Source: an uncultured Thiothrix sp. (GTDB lineage Bacteria > Pseudomonadota > Gammaproteobacteria > Thiotrichales > Thiotrichaceae). From it: 42,002 bases of DNA. Position numbers and translations under genes: made by a program. Below the pieces are notes generated by a model. It made no database searches and had not been told where the DNA came from. It was given only the letters and a program-made list of their open reading frames with translations. This document shows, piece by piece, positions 9,036 to 19,004 of this stretch (position 1 is the first letter of the stretch; each line of letters opens with the position of its first letter). Where the stretch lies: assembly GCF_937873765.1 (NCBI RefSeq), contig NZ_CALMZC010000059.1:1-42002 (forward strand), read 5' to 3'.

Positions 9036-10097
9036 ATGGATTCAAAATTTTGGTTTTGGCTCATTGTCCTAACCATTGCTGCGACTTTGTTCTATCTGCT
9101 CTCACCCATGTTGACCCCTTTCTTTGTTGCAGCGCTCTTGGCTTATCTAGGCGATCCGTTAGTAGATCGGTTAGAAGGTATGAAGCTCTCACGTACTCTA
9201 TCGGTTACTGTGGTTTTTGTAGTAATATCATTGATTATTCTAGTCTTTTTTCTATTTTTAGTACCGCTACTTGAGATGCAAATTAAGCGGCTCGGTGAGA
9301 GGTTACCGGGTTATTTAGATTGGTCTTTGGGGATGTTTGGAGCTTATTTACAGGATCAGCTAGGTGTTGACCCAGCGATTTTGCAGGGTGAAAAACTCAA
9401 AGAATTGGTCACTTCTAACTGGCAGCAGACCGGTGGCTTAATCAAAAGCGTGATTCAAACCGTTTCTAAATCAGGCTTCATGATTGTTGGTTGGATTGGT
9501 ACCTTGGCGCTTATTCCTGTCATTTTGTTTTATTTACTACGCGACTGGGACAATCTCGTCGCTTATATTCACGATTTGCTACCACGCTCTGTAGAGCCAA
9601 CTGTATCTAGCTTGGCAAAAGAGTCAGATGAAATGTTGGGGGCTTTTTTGCGTGGTCAGTTTATGGTAATGATCGCACTTAGTATTTTATACTGGTTAGG
9701 CTTAAGCTTAATTGGCTTAGATTTCGCACTCTTAATTGGTTTTATTGCAGGCTCAGTGAGCTTCGTGCCTTACTTAGGGCTGATCGTAGGGATTACTATC
9801 GCTGGTATTGCTGTGTTGTTTCAGACCCAGGATCCCCTGAACTTGCTCTGGGTATTAGGTGTATTTGTGGTGGTGCAAGTTATTGAAGGCTCGATACTCA
9901 CACCTTGGCTAGTGGGGGAGCGGATCGGTTTGCATCCTGTAGCGGTTATCTTTGCCGTCTTAGCGGGTGGACAATTGTTTGGATTTGTTGGTGTCTTATT
10001 GGCCTTGCCAGTAGCCGCTATCTTGGTGGTCATCATGCGGCATCTGCACGAAAAATATAAGCAAAGTAATGTTTACACTGATGCATCGCCACCATGA
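9036..10097 (+). CDS. AI-2E/PerM family transporter
   Basis: A 353-aa polytopic membrane protein. It starts with two hydrophobic segments (WFWLIVLTIAATLFYLLSPM), has the central soluble domain of the family (about 65-150), then LIPVILFYLLRDWDNLVAYI, and a C-terminal set of helices with GSVSFVPYLGLIVGITIAGI and the EGSILTPWLVGERIGLHPV signature typical of AI-2E/PerM proteins. The family covers exporters and uncharacterised permeases (E. coli TqsA, PerM, YdiK); the substrate here is unknown. Its last codons overlap the hda start by 4 bases (ATGA), so the two are probably translationally coupled. Confidence 0.93.
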   Translation: MDSKFWFWLIVLTIAATLFYLLSPMLTPFFVAALLAYLGDPLVDRLEGMKLSRTLSVTVVFVVISLIILVFFLFLVPLLEMQIKRLGERLPGYLDWSLGMFGAYLQDQLGVDPAILQGEKLKELVTSNWQQTGGLIKSVIQTVSKSGFMIVGWIGTLALIPVILFYLLRDWDNLVAYIHDLLPRSVEPTVSSLAKESDEMLGAFLRGQFMVMIALSILYWLGLSLIGLDFALLIGFIAGSVSFVPYLGLIVGITIAGIAVLFQTQDPLNLLWVLGVFVVVQVIEGSILTPWLVGERIGLHPVAVIFAVLAGGQLFGFVGVLLALPVAAILVVIMRHLHEKYKQSNVYTDASPP

Positions 10098-10807
10098 ATC
10101 AGCTTACTTTAAAAATTGCTTTATTAGACGGTTTTGATTTCGATTCATTTTATCCGATGCAGCAGAATCGAGATGCATTGGCACTGTTGCATTCGGCGTT
10201 CTGGCAATCTTTTCAGCAGGTTTTTTTATATGGCGAGGTAGGCAGTGGCAAGTCCCACTTACTCCAAGCTTGTTGCTATAAAGCCCAGGAAACTAGTAAT
10301 GCTGCGTCCTATTTTTCACTAAAGCAATTAGCCCCTTATGGTGTGCGCGTTTTAGAGGGCTTAGATCGCTGTACCTTACTAGCAATTGACGATTTAGATC
10401 ATGTTATTGGAAACTTAGAGTGGGAGACTGCAGTTTTTCACTTGATTAATCGCTGCCGGCAAAATGGGCAACCTTTATTACTGGCAGCTCACACTAATCC
10501 GCACCAAATAAACTGCTTATTACCTGATTTAGGCTCACGTTTAATTTGGGGGCCAGCTTATAGGATCTACAATTTAGACGAAATGAGTGCTTTAGAAGCG
10601 TTTAAATGGCGAGCCTATAAGCGAGGTTTGCAAATACCAGAGCACATTATAAAATATATCAATAAAAATTTCCCTAAGGATATTCAGTCTTTAATGTTAG
10701 TCTTAGATCAACTTGATAAAGCTAGTTTGCATAAAGGCAGGAAGATTACTCGTAACTTAATTCAAGAAATCTTCCCAGATAATACCCTAAGTCACTTAAT
10801 CCAATAA
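10094..10807 (+). CDS. hda: DnaA regulatory inactivator Hda
   Basis: This 237-aa AAA+ protein is the length of E. coli Hda (233). It starts with a beta-clamp-binding motif (QLTLKI, residues 3-8), as Hda does, followed by Walker A GEVGSGKSH (47-55) and Walker B LLAIDDLDHV. In the family, Hda with the DNA-loaded clamp stimulates DnaA-ATP hydrolysis and so limits replication initiation. Co-location with dnaE in the same transcriptional direction fits a replication role. It starts inside the stop of the transporter gene and its 3' end overlaps a small convergent gene by 12 bases. Confidence 0.95.
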   Translation: MNQLTLKIALLDGFDFDSFYPMQQNRDALALLHSAFWQSFQQVFLYGEVGSGKSHLLQACCYKAQETSNAASYFSLKQLAPYGVRVLEGLDRCTLLAIDDLDHVIGNLEWETAVFHLINRCRQNGQPLLLAAHTNPHQINCLLPDLGSRLIWGPAYRIYNLDEMSALEAFKWRAYKRGLQIPEHIIKYINKNFPKDIQSLMLVLDQLDKASLHKGRKITRNLIQEIFPDNTLSHLIQ

Positions 10808-10972
10808 AAAGTCTTCATCGAAAATATCCTTCAAGCGCCTTTGCAGAGCTTGCTTCTCTAGATAATCTTCAATATTGCGTCTAACTACATGAGGTTTAGT
10901 TTTTTTATTAGGCTCTGTAATTAATGGAGTTGATACTTCTTCCTGTTCATAGTCATTCTCATGGTCACGCAT
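10796..10972 (-). CDS. Small PA3496-like acidic protein
   Basis: The 58-aa product has an acidic N-terminus and a conserved C-terminal block RRNIEDYLEKQALQRRLKD, which I recognise as the small PA3496-type family (proposed envelope-integrity role). There is no signal peptide or membrane segment. ATG 10972 is chosen over GTG 10981: TAGGAG ends directly before that GTG but is 8 nt from the ATG. Its stop lies inside the hda 3' end on the opposite strand. Confidence 0.75.
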   Translation of the reverse strand: MRDHENDYEQEEVSTPLITEPNKKTKPHVVRRNIEDYLEKQALQRRLKDIFDEDFLLD

Positions 10973-11060
10973 GCTAAGCACTCCTAGATCTTTTTTTATA
11001 TTATGTGTTGAGTATAGCTTGGCTAGATGAATTTTTGCTGAGTAAAATATTTATCTAACA

Positions 11061-13358
11061 TTAACGCTTAGGCAATTGTTCAGTTACTTTAACAAATTGC
11101 TCAGGATTTTTGTAACCTTGTACGCGAATCTTCCTGATTTCCTTACCATTAGCGTCAAAAAACAAAATAGCCGGTGGTCCAGGAACGGTGAATTTTGCCG
11201 CTAAAGCCCGATCTTGCTCATCTTGCGCAGAAACATCAGCTCTTAATATCTGCACTCCTTGTAAACTCTTTACGACATTCGCATCGATAAAAGTAACTTT
11301 TTCTAGAGTTTCGCAATCAGGACACCAAGTTGCTGTAAAGTCTAGCATAGTAGCTTGTTGATTTTGTTTAGCGAGCGCTAATTTAGCCTCTAAGTCATTA
11401 ACACTTTTAATTGTTTGAAAATTTAAGTGGTTAGTTTGTACAGGATTGGCAGCAAGGGTCAAAACACCTTTTAAGGGCTGGAATAGATTAGTACTCCCTA
11501 CCGCCACACCTAATAGCTGCATTGCACCATAAAATACCATAATAAGACCAAGACTTTTCCAGAAGCGCTTCCAGCCCGTGGATTCCTCAGAAATTTTATC
11601 TAATGCTCCCATGTAAATGCCTGAAGCGACTAGCAAAGTTCCAGTTAAGGCCATGGTCACCTCAATGGGGATAATGCGCTTAAGCATCGAGATGGCCAAT
11701 CCCAACATAATCATGCCAAAGATTGCCTTAGTGGTATCCATCCAAGTACCAGCACGTGGAAGTAAATGACCTGCTGAAGTACCCACAATCAATAAAGGGA
11801 TACCCATCGCAAAACCCATCGTGAATAGGGCTATGCCCCCTAAAAAGGCGTCTTTGGTTTGAGCAATATAGGTCAAAGCGCCAGCTAGAGGTGGTGCTAC
11901 GCAGGGACCAACAATGAGCGTGGAGATAAAGCCCATGATGGCTGCACCCAATAAACTTCCGCCTCGTTGTTTATTACTGAATTCGTTTAGACGCGACTGT
12001 AGGCTAGTTGGCATTTGGAGATCGAAAAAGCCAAACATTGAAAAAGCCAAAATGACAAACAGCGTAGCAAAAATACCAATGGCGACTGGATGTTGGAGAG
12101 TAGTCTGTAAATTGGCGCCAAACAAGCCAAAGAAAACGCCAATTAGTGCATAAGCGATAGAACTAGCGGTCACATAAGCTAAAGACAGAAAGAAGGCTTT
12201 GCGTGCAGATAGGTCAGATTGACCTGCTATCACCCCCGATAAAATCGGGAACATAGGGAATACACAAGGGGTAAAAGCTAACAACAGACCACCGCCAAAG
12301 AAAATAAGTAAGGTCCCAAATAAACTAGCTCCTTCTAATGCAGAGGTATAAGCATCGTTTTGAGTAGTTTGTGGGGCTTTAGTGTCTGGTAGGCTTTCTA
12401 GCTTAGGAGGTGCAGTACTTAGATCTAAATCCACCAATTGTTTAACAGGTGGATAACAAATCCCCGTGCTGTCAGAGCAGCCTTGGTATTCAGTAACAAC
12501 CGTAAGTTTTTTAGGGGGTGCAACGTCGGTTTCAGTTTGGCGAATAGGAATACTGACATCGAGTGAGCTCGTGTAAACCTCTAGACTGCCATAATAATCG
12601 TCCTTGACCATTTCGCCTGCAGGAAAAAGTGGAGGGTCTAGATGGAAATCCGCGTTACCCTGTATCGAGAAACTAATTCTGCTACGGTATAACTGATGAT
12701 CAGGCTGAATATCCCAGTGAGCAACTAAAGTTTTCTGGTCAACTGCTACTAAACTATATTTAAACGCCTGATCAAGCGGTAAAGGTTCAACAGCAGGGTC
12801 AGCAGTTGCGGCTAGAGGTTTAATCTGTTTTGGTTTTGCAGTATCAATACTGGTGGTGGTTTCGACAGAAGCAATTTCACTTTGATTAGTCTTTGAACTG
12901 GCAGGAGCGGCGTTCTCAAAAGCTGCTAGTTGTAGCTTAATTATTTTCTTTTGTGGTGGGTAGCATAAACCAGCATCTGCACAACCTTGGTATTTAGTTT
13001 CAAGTTCTAGTTCGAGAGCTTGTTGAACTTTATCAGAGCGCGTTATAGGTATATCGATTGCAAAATCTTTATGATAAACCTCCATTTGCCCAAAATTAGC
13101 ATCTGTCTTGGAATCACCTGTAGGGAAAGCAAGTTGCTCTAAATCTGGCAGTTGAATTTCTGGATGTTTAGAGCTTAGGTCAATCTTTTTGCGGTAAAGA
13201 TAGTAGCCGTCAGCAATTTTCCAAGTGACTCGTATCTGCTCTTTGTCAAGGGGTTCGGCAGAAACTTTGAAGGCTTGGTCAACCTGCAATGGTTCTGGGA
13301 AGGCTGCTGTATTCAAACTTAAGATGAATAAAAAGCAGATTAGAATCAGATTTTTCAT
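11061..13358 (-). CDS. dsbD: Thiol:disulfide interchange protein DsbD with doubled N-terminal domain
   Basis: Inner-membrane protein that passes electrons from cytoplasmic thioredoxin to periplasmic disulfide reductants (DsbC, CcmG in known systems). The 765 residues show a signal peptide (1-19), two successive DsbD-alpha domains (about 22-150 and 190-315, each ending in a GC(A/S)D...CYPP reactive Cys pair), eight or so membrane helices with FTPCVFPMFPIL and VGPCVAPPLAGAL, and a C-terminal thioredoxin-like domain with ATWCPDCETL. E. coli DsbD is about 565 aa and has only one alpha domain, so about 200 aa are extra. The active site CPDC differs from E. coli CVAC. Function is very likely the same. 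Confidence 0.95.
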   Translation of the reverse strand: MKNLILICFLFILSLNTAAFPEPLQVDQAFKVSAEPLDKEQIRVTWKIADGYYLYRKKIDLSSKHPEIQLPDLEQLAFPTGDSKTDANFGQMEVYHKDFAIDIPITRSDKVQQALELELETKYQGCADAGLCYPPQKKIIKLQLAAFENAAPASSKTNQSEIASVETTTSIDTAKPKQIKPLAATADPAVEPLPLDQAFKYSLVAVDQKTLVAHWDIQPDHQLYRSRISFSIQGNADFHLDPPLFPAGEMVKDDYYGSLEVYTSSLDVSIPIRQTETDVAPPKKLTVVTEYQGCSDSTGICYPPVKQLVDLDLSTAPPKLESLPDTKAPQTTQNDAYTSALEGASLFGTLLIFFGGGLLLAFTPCVFPMFPILSGVIAGQSDLSARKAFFLSLAYVTASSIAYALIGVFFGLFGANLQTTLQHPVAIGIFATLFVILAFSMFGFFDLQMPTSLQSRLNEFSNKQRGGSLLGAAIMGFISTLIVGPCVAPPLAGALTYIAQTKDAFLGGIALFTMGFAMGIPLLIVGTSAGHLLPRAGTWMDTTKAIFGMIMLGLAISMLKRIIPIEVTMALTGTLLVASGIYMGALDKISEESTGWKRFWKSLGLIMVFYGAMQLLGVAVGSTNLFQPLKGVLTLAANPVQTNHLNFQTIKSVNDLEAKLALAKQNQQATMLDFTATWCPDCETLEKVTFIDANVVKSLQGVQILRADVSAQDEQDRALAAKFTVPGPPAILFFDANGKEIRKIRVQGYKNPEQFVKVTEQLPKR

Positions 13359-13685
13359 GCCAAGGAAGCTCTTTTGTATCCAATCAAAAGCAACAACATT
13401 AAAGTACAGGAGTTCAGCCCTTGATGGGCAAGCGGTAAACTGTTAGATATCCCTTGTCTACAGTTCAACCTGAGCTAATCTCCGCTTAGGTCTGGGAAGC
13501 TGCTTATAGTAGATTAAATAGTTGCTAACAGCAAAGCTCTTCATGGAAAGTGCACAAACTTGCTGGGATATCAGTTATAGAGCTTTAAGTAGGTGTTGGG
13601 TTTCGGAATTTTTGACACAGAGATCATGTTGATAAAAGCCTGACTAGCAGACTTTTATCGCTGACTGCTTTAGTAATTTAGCCGA
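13359..13685. other. Intergenic region upstream of dsbD
   Basis: No credible gene. It must hold the dsbD promoter (minus strand), but I cannot place a convincing -35/-10 pair. A stem (TTTAGCCGATT with its complement) at 13676-13705 overlaps the stop of the H-NS gene and could help end that transcript, but it lacks a clear T-run. Confidence 0.5.
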
Positions 13686-13997
13686 TTAAATCAGTAAATC
13701 GGCTAAAGTTTTACCAGCGTTCAAGGCTTGCTCGACCCATATTGGACGACGGCCACGGCCTGTCCAAGTATTTTCTGAGTTTTCTGGATTGCGATATTTC
13801 GGTTGGACAGGTTTGCGCACTGATTTAGCTTCTAATATTTCTTGCAAGGTAAAACCAGAGTTGTCAACAAGTTCGTCTAACTTTCTACGTACATCTAATA
13901 ATTCAGTTTGCTTACGATTACTGATGGCATGTTCGATGTTATATTTTAGCTTGCCTAATTCAGCAACACTTAAAGAATCTAAATTTATGTTTGCCAT
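13686..13997 (-). CDS. H-NS family nucleoid protein
   Basis: This 103-aa protein has an N-terminal helical oligomerisation part (about 1-50) and the family's DNA-binding C-terminus: YRNPENSENTWTGRGRRPIW (about 69-88), with the loop residues TWTGRGRRP that read the AT-rich minor groove. It is expected to silence AT-rich, often horizontally acquired DNA, which could include the AT-rich integron cassettes about 20 kb away (inference). GAGAGAAAG upstream of the ATG serves as ribosome-binding site and a near-consensus promoter lies just beyond it. Confidence 0.93.
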   Translation of the reverse strand: MANINLDSLSVAELGKLKYNIEHAISNRKQTELLDVRRKLDELVDNSGFTLQEILEAKSVRKPVQPKYRNPENSENTWTGRGRRPIWVEQALNAGKTLADLLI

Positions 13998-14036
13998 GTT
14001 ATTACTTTCTCTCTACAGTTGTTCAGAAACTGTTAA

Positions 14037-14064
14037 AATATACTTTACCATTAAATAATGTCAA
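14037..14064 (-). promoter_or_regulatory. Sigma70-like promoter of the H-NS gene
   Basis: Read on the minus strand: -35 TTGACA (14059-14064, perfect), a 16-bp spacer, and -10 TATATT (14037-14042, 5 of 6). It lies about 40 bases upstream of the start codon. The surrounding AT-rich DNA would suit H-NS autoregulation. Confidence 0.7.
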
Positions 14065-14304
14065 CTATAACAAGATTGAAATTTACTGAGTTTTTCAAAG
14101 ATTGTTCTTAAAAAATTAACTTGCTGCTAAGAAAAAATAACTAACATCGTTTTAGAGTTGATCATTTTTTTTACAATTTTTACAATAAGTATATTGATTT
14201 GAGCACTGAGATACGATAGGCGGTGTAGCATCTTTGAACATATCCATGTATAGTCATAAGTGTAATTAATATAAAAATAATTTAATCCTGACTGTGGGGG
14301 CGCA
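14065..14304. other. AT-rich intergenic region between divergent genes
   Basis: No supported gene. It separates the H-NS gene from the GGDEF-EAL gene and is strongly AT-rich in long A/T runs. It should contain the promoter of the GGDEF-EAL gene, which I could not place with confidence. Confidence 0.5.
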
Positions 14305-16272
14305 ATGCGTTTCTTCAAAACCTTCTTCTCATTGACATTACTAGTGGTTGGTCTAGGAGTAGGCACTTGGCAGTCTATTTATGGTAATACCACTAGCTTT
14401 CCAGCCATTTTATGGATTTTATTAGGCTTGTTGGTGGGGCAGACGGTAATTTTATTTCTGCATAGTAATTTGAGCTGGAGCAATACTTTACTCGGTTTAG
14501 CGACCAAAAATTTTAGCACTTATGCGTCTTGTTCTAGCACTGATGGTTACCTAGCCACAGAGAATAGCCCAACGGAATGGATTCTTGAGGAGTTAGCAGG
14601 TGGTGTCATTACGGTCAGTAGTGAGGGCGCAATCATCTATTTAAACAAAAGTGCAGAAGTGCTTATTGGGCACAGCCATGAAGAGGTTGTGGGTAAAGCT
14701 ATTCACAACATAGTACAAATTGAAGATGCTCAGGGTAAAGCTATTGTCCCAAGGGTCATGGACGTGCATAAAGCTCACCCACAACATTTATTGCAATTTG
14801 GGCAAGTAAAATTAACATCTAGGGTAGGTAAGGTACGCTATGTAGAGCTATACACTACACACTTACATGATCCAGCTAATACTCTGGTTTTTATTTTTCG
14901 TGATGTGACCGCTGATCGTAAAGTAATAAATAGGCTTTATCAGCAAGCTTCCCATGATGCCTTAACAGGATTAATGAATCGGCGTAGCTTTGAGGAGTAT
15001 TTAGAGCAGGTTGCTCATGATGATTCGGGGCTGCTTAAGACCCATGTGCTAGTCAGTATTGACTTAGATAACTTCAAAATTGTCAACGACACTTGTGGAC
15101 ATCAAGCGGGTGATGAGTTGCTTAAGCAAGTTGCACAGATTTTTCAACGGTTTGTACGACAAACTGACAAAGTAGCTCGCATGGGCGGTGATGAGTTCAC
15201 TATTTTCTTAGAAAATTGTGCTTTAGAAAAGGCGCGCGCGATTATGGACTCCATATTCATAGAGTTGCGTAATTTCCGCTTTAGCTGGGAAGGTAAAATC
15301 TTCAGTGTCACTGCTAGTGTTGGGCTAGTCGAGTTTATTCCAGCTCCTGAACTCACCTTAAAAAATCTTTTCGCTGATGCAGATAGAGCCTGCTATACAG
15401 CTAAAGCCTTAGGACGGAATCAAACTTTTGCGCATCTTAATTCAGAGGAGGTTTATCAGTCAGAGCAGCGGCATACTGACTGGGGTAAGGTCTTAGAAAA
15501 AGCGCTGGAAAATGATAGGTTTATCTTGTTTGTACAACCTATTATGCCGTTACAAGCTACTAGTCAGTTTGCTTCCCATCAATATGAAGTTCTGTTACGA
15601 CTACCTTTTAGAAAGCACCTGTTAAGTCCAGGAAGCTTCTTACCTGCTGCTGACCGTCTAGATATGATGACTAGGATTGATCGTTGGATCATTCGTAAAG
15701 TTTTGGAGATGATCACTACTACTAATCTATGTAGTAAGGAAGGCATAGAGCCAAGGTTGATGATTAATCTATCATCACAAGCAGTACAAGAGCCTGAGCT
15801 ATTTGAGTTCATTCATGCAGAAATCATTAAACATAAGGTTAATCCTGCTTTATTGTGTTTTGAAATTGCTGAGTCAGTGGCTATAGCCAATTTTGTACAG
15901 ACTAAGCGACTGATGAAGGCTTTACATGGTTTAGGTTGTCATTTAGTCTTAGACGATTTCGGTAGTGGCTTTTCATCCTTAAATTATGTGCGCGATCTCC
16001 CACTCAGTTACCTCAAGATCGATGGGAATTTTGTGCATAACTTAGTTTCTAATCCGGTGGATGCAGCCATGATTAAAGCAGTTCATGAAGTTGGACAAGT
16101 AATGAACCTCCTTACGATTGCTGAATTGGTTGAGGACGCAGAAACCTTAGAGCGTTTGCGAGGGATTGGGGTAGATTTCGCGCAAGGCTACTATTGTGGG
16201 AAACCTTTTCCCTTTAAACATCTATGTGCGCAAAGGGTTGAGTTACCTCAGTCAGTTAGAAAAATAGCTTAA
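14305..16272 (+). CDS. Membrane PAS-GGDEF-EAL cyclic-di-GMP protein
   Basis: A 655-aa signalling protein. Two hydrophobic segments at the N-terminus (about 5-25 and 30-55) anchor it. A PAS domain follows (about 90-205: EELAGGVITVSSEGAIIYLN). The GGDEF domain keeps GGDEF (294-298) and an I-site RQTD (285-288), so it may be an active, product-inhibited diguanylate cyclase. The EAL domain has EVL at 428-430 instead of EAL, which is common in active enzymes, and keeps DDFGSGFSSLNYV and the asparagine in MINLSS. It could make and break c-di-GMP; the PAS ligand is unknown. It is a single gene, with a run of G (GGGGG) as ribosome-binding site. Confidence 0.94.
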   Translation: MRFFKTFFSLTLLVVGLGVGTWQSIYGNTTSFPAILWILLGLLVGQTVILFLHSNLSWSNTLLGLATKNFSTYASCSSTDGYLATENSPTEWILEELAGGVITVSSEGAIIYLNKSAEVLIGHSHEEVVGKAIHNIVQIEDAQGKAIVPRVMDVHKAHPQHLLQFGQVKLTSRVGKVRYVELYTTHLHDPANTLVFIFRDVTADRKVINRLYQQASHDALTGLMNRRSFEEYLEQVAHDDSGLLKTHVLVSIDLDNFKIVNDTCGHQAGDELLKQVAQIFQRFVRQTDKVARMGGDEFTIFLENCALEKARAIMDSIFIELRNFRFSWEGKIFSVTASVGLVEFIPAPELTLKNLFADADRACYTAKALGRNQTFAHLNSEEVYQSEQRHTDWGKVLEKALENDRFILFVQPIMPLQATSQFASHQYEVLLRLPFRKHLLSPGSFLPAADRLDMMTRIDRWIIRKVLEMITTTNLCSKEGIEPRLMINLSSQAVQEPELFEFIHAEIIKHKVNPALLCFEIAESVAIANFVQTKRLMKALHGLGCHLVLDDFGSGFSSLNYVRDLPLSYLKIDGNFVHNLVSNPVDAAMIKAVHEVGQVMNLLTIAELVEDAETLERLRGIGVDFAQGYYCGKPFPFKHLCAQRVELPQSVRKIA

Positions 16273-16355
16273 GCCCTTATATTCATCGTTTTTGCTTGAA
16301 AAATGGTGTAAAAACTCAATACTAAGTTCTATCTTGCTACAAAAGGACTTTGTTT

Positions 16356-16838
16356 TTGCGTACCTTACCCATCTTAGCGTTATTATTTTTTGCAGTACCC
16401 TTGGTTGAGATCTATTTGCTGATCCAAGTAGGGCAAGTGATTGGCGCTTTACCCACAATTCTATTAGTAATTGCCACCTCAGTGTTGGGTGCTTATTTAT
16501 TAAAGCAACAAGGCCTAGCGGCGTTGACGCGTTTCCAAAATAATTTACGTCAAGGCCAGCTACCTGCTGACGAATTGAAGGAAGGTATCTTCATTGTTTT
16601 AGGCGGTATCTTGCTCATGACTCCCGGATTTTTCACGGATTTTCTGGGGTTATTTTGTCTATTACCACCTACCCGTAAGCTTCTCATGAAGCTGTTTGCG
16701 AAGCGTTTGCAGCGTCAGTCAGGCGCGGTTTACAACGATGTCTATATCCACAGTAATACCCGTGTTCAAGAGACCAGTGCTACGCGTCCTACCCCTGTTG
16801 CTTTGGAAGGTGAGTATGTTCGTAAGCAGGAACCTTAA
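16356..16838 (+). CDS. fxsA: FxsA family membrane protein
   Basis: A 160-aa inner-membrane protein of the FxsA family: PLVEIYLLIQVGQVIGALPT, TSVLGAYLLKQQGL and the GGILLMTPGFFTDFLGL segment are all typical. E. coli FxsA (suppressor of F exclusion of phage T7) is similar in length. No ATG exists near the start; TTG 16356 gives MRTLPILALLFF, which lines up with the family start and is 8 nt behind AAAAGGA. An earlier TTG (16350) is too close to that site. It lies before groES, as is common in gammaproteobacteria. Confidence 0.9.
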   Translation: MRTLPILALLFFAVPLVEIYLLIQVGQVIGALPTILLVIATSVLGAYLLKQQGLAALTRFQNNLRQGQLPADELKEGIFIVLGGILLMTPGFFTDFLGLFCLLPPTRKLLMKLFAKRLQRQSGAVYNDVYIHSNTRVQETSATRPTPVALEGEYVRKQEP

Positions 16839-16859
16839 AATTTTTTCATTTTCTTACCC

Positions 16860-16887
16860 TTGACTTTGCTCAAGTCGCCCTTATTAT
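16860..16887 (+). promoter_or_regulatory. Sigma70-like promoter of groESL
   Basis: -35 TTGACT (16860-16865), a 16-bp spacer, -10 TATTAT (16882-16887). The -10 touches the start of the CIRCE operator, so a bound repressor would block the polymerase. Confidence 0.7.
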
Positions 16888-16913
16888 TAGCACTCGTTAA
16901 CACTGAGTGCTAA
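16887..16913 (+). promoter_or_regulatory. CIRCE operator (HrcA site)
   Basis: A perfect inverted repeat, TTAGCACTC then 9 bases then GAGTGCTAA, is the known CIRCE consensus bound by the heat-shock repressor HrcA. It is 66 bases upstream of groS. The hrcA gene itself is not in this window. Confidence 0.95.
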
Positions 16914-16979
16914 CAGGTTGAAGATTCCCTGCTAGCCCCAAAATAAATCCTGATTCAATAAATCCAAGGAGTATCCACA

Positions 16980-17267
16980 ATGAGTATTCGTCCTTTGCAT
17001 GATCGCGTTGTTGTGCGTCGCATGGAAGAAGAGCGCAAGACCGCCAGCGGTATCATCATCCCCGATAATGCAACTGAGAAACCAGATCGTGGCGAAGTTT
17101 TAGCCGTTGGCCCAGGTAAAGCAAGTGATAACGGTGAGCGTATCGCTCCGCAAGTTAAAGTTGGCGACAAAGTACTGTTCGGCAAATATGCCGGTACTGC
17201 AGTGAAAGTCGATGGTCAAGAAGTATTGATCATGCGTGAAGAAGACATTTTGGCTGTTATTGCTTAA
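16980..17267 (+). CDS. groS: Co-chaperonin GroES
   Basis: Heptameric lid of the GroEL chaperonin, 95 aa, standard length. It starts [20 protein letters not shown] and carries the mobile loop ([15 protein letters not shown], about 21-35) that contacts GroEL. AAGGAG lies 8 bases upstream of the start. It is the first gene of the groESL operon, controlled by the CIRCE operator upstream, and is followed by groL after 37 bases. Confidence 0.98.
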   Translation: MSIRPLHDRVVVRRMEEERKTASGIIIPDNATEKPDRGEVLAVGPGKASDNGERIAPQVKVGDKVLFGKYAGTAVKVDGQEVLIMREEDILAVIA

Positions 17268-17289
17268 TTCACCCAGCTAACTGATTTAA

Positions 17290-18936
<1,647 letters not shown>

Positions 18937-18962
18937 TTTAAGACTTAAGCAGTCTTGATAAG

Positions 18963-18989
18963 AAAAAGGCTCCAATCGGAGCCTTTTTT
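18963..18989. terminator. Bidirectional terminator after groL
   Basis: A stem AAAAAGGCTCC with its complement and a 4-nt loop is flanked by A and T runs. It lies between groL and the convergent pseudokinase gene and could serve both. Confidence 0.9.
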
Positions 18990-19004
18990 CTTTAAGGAGC
19001 TAAC

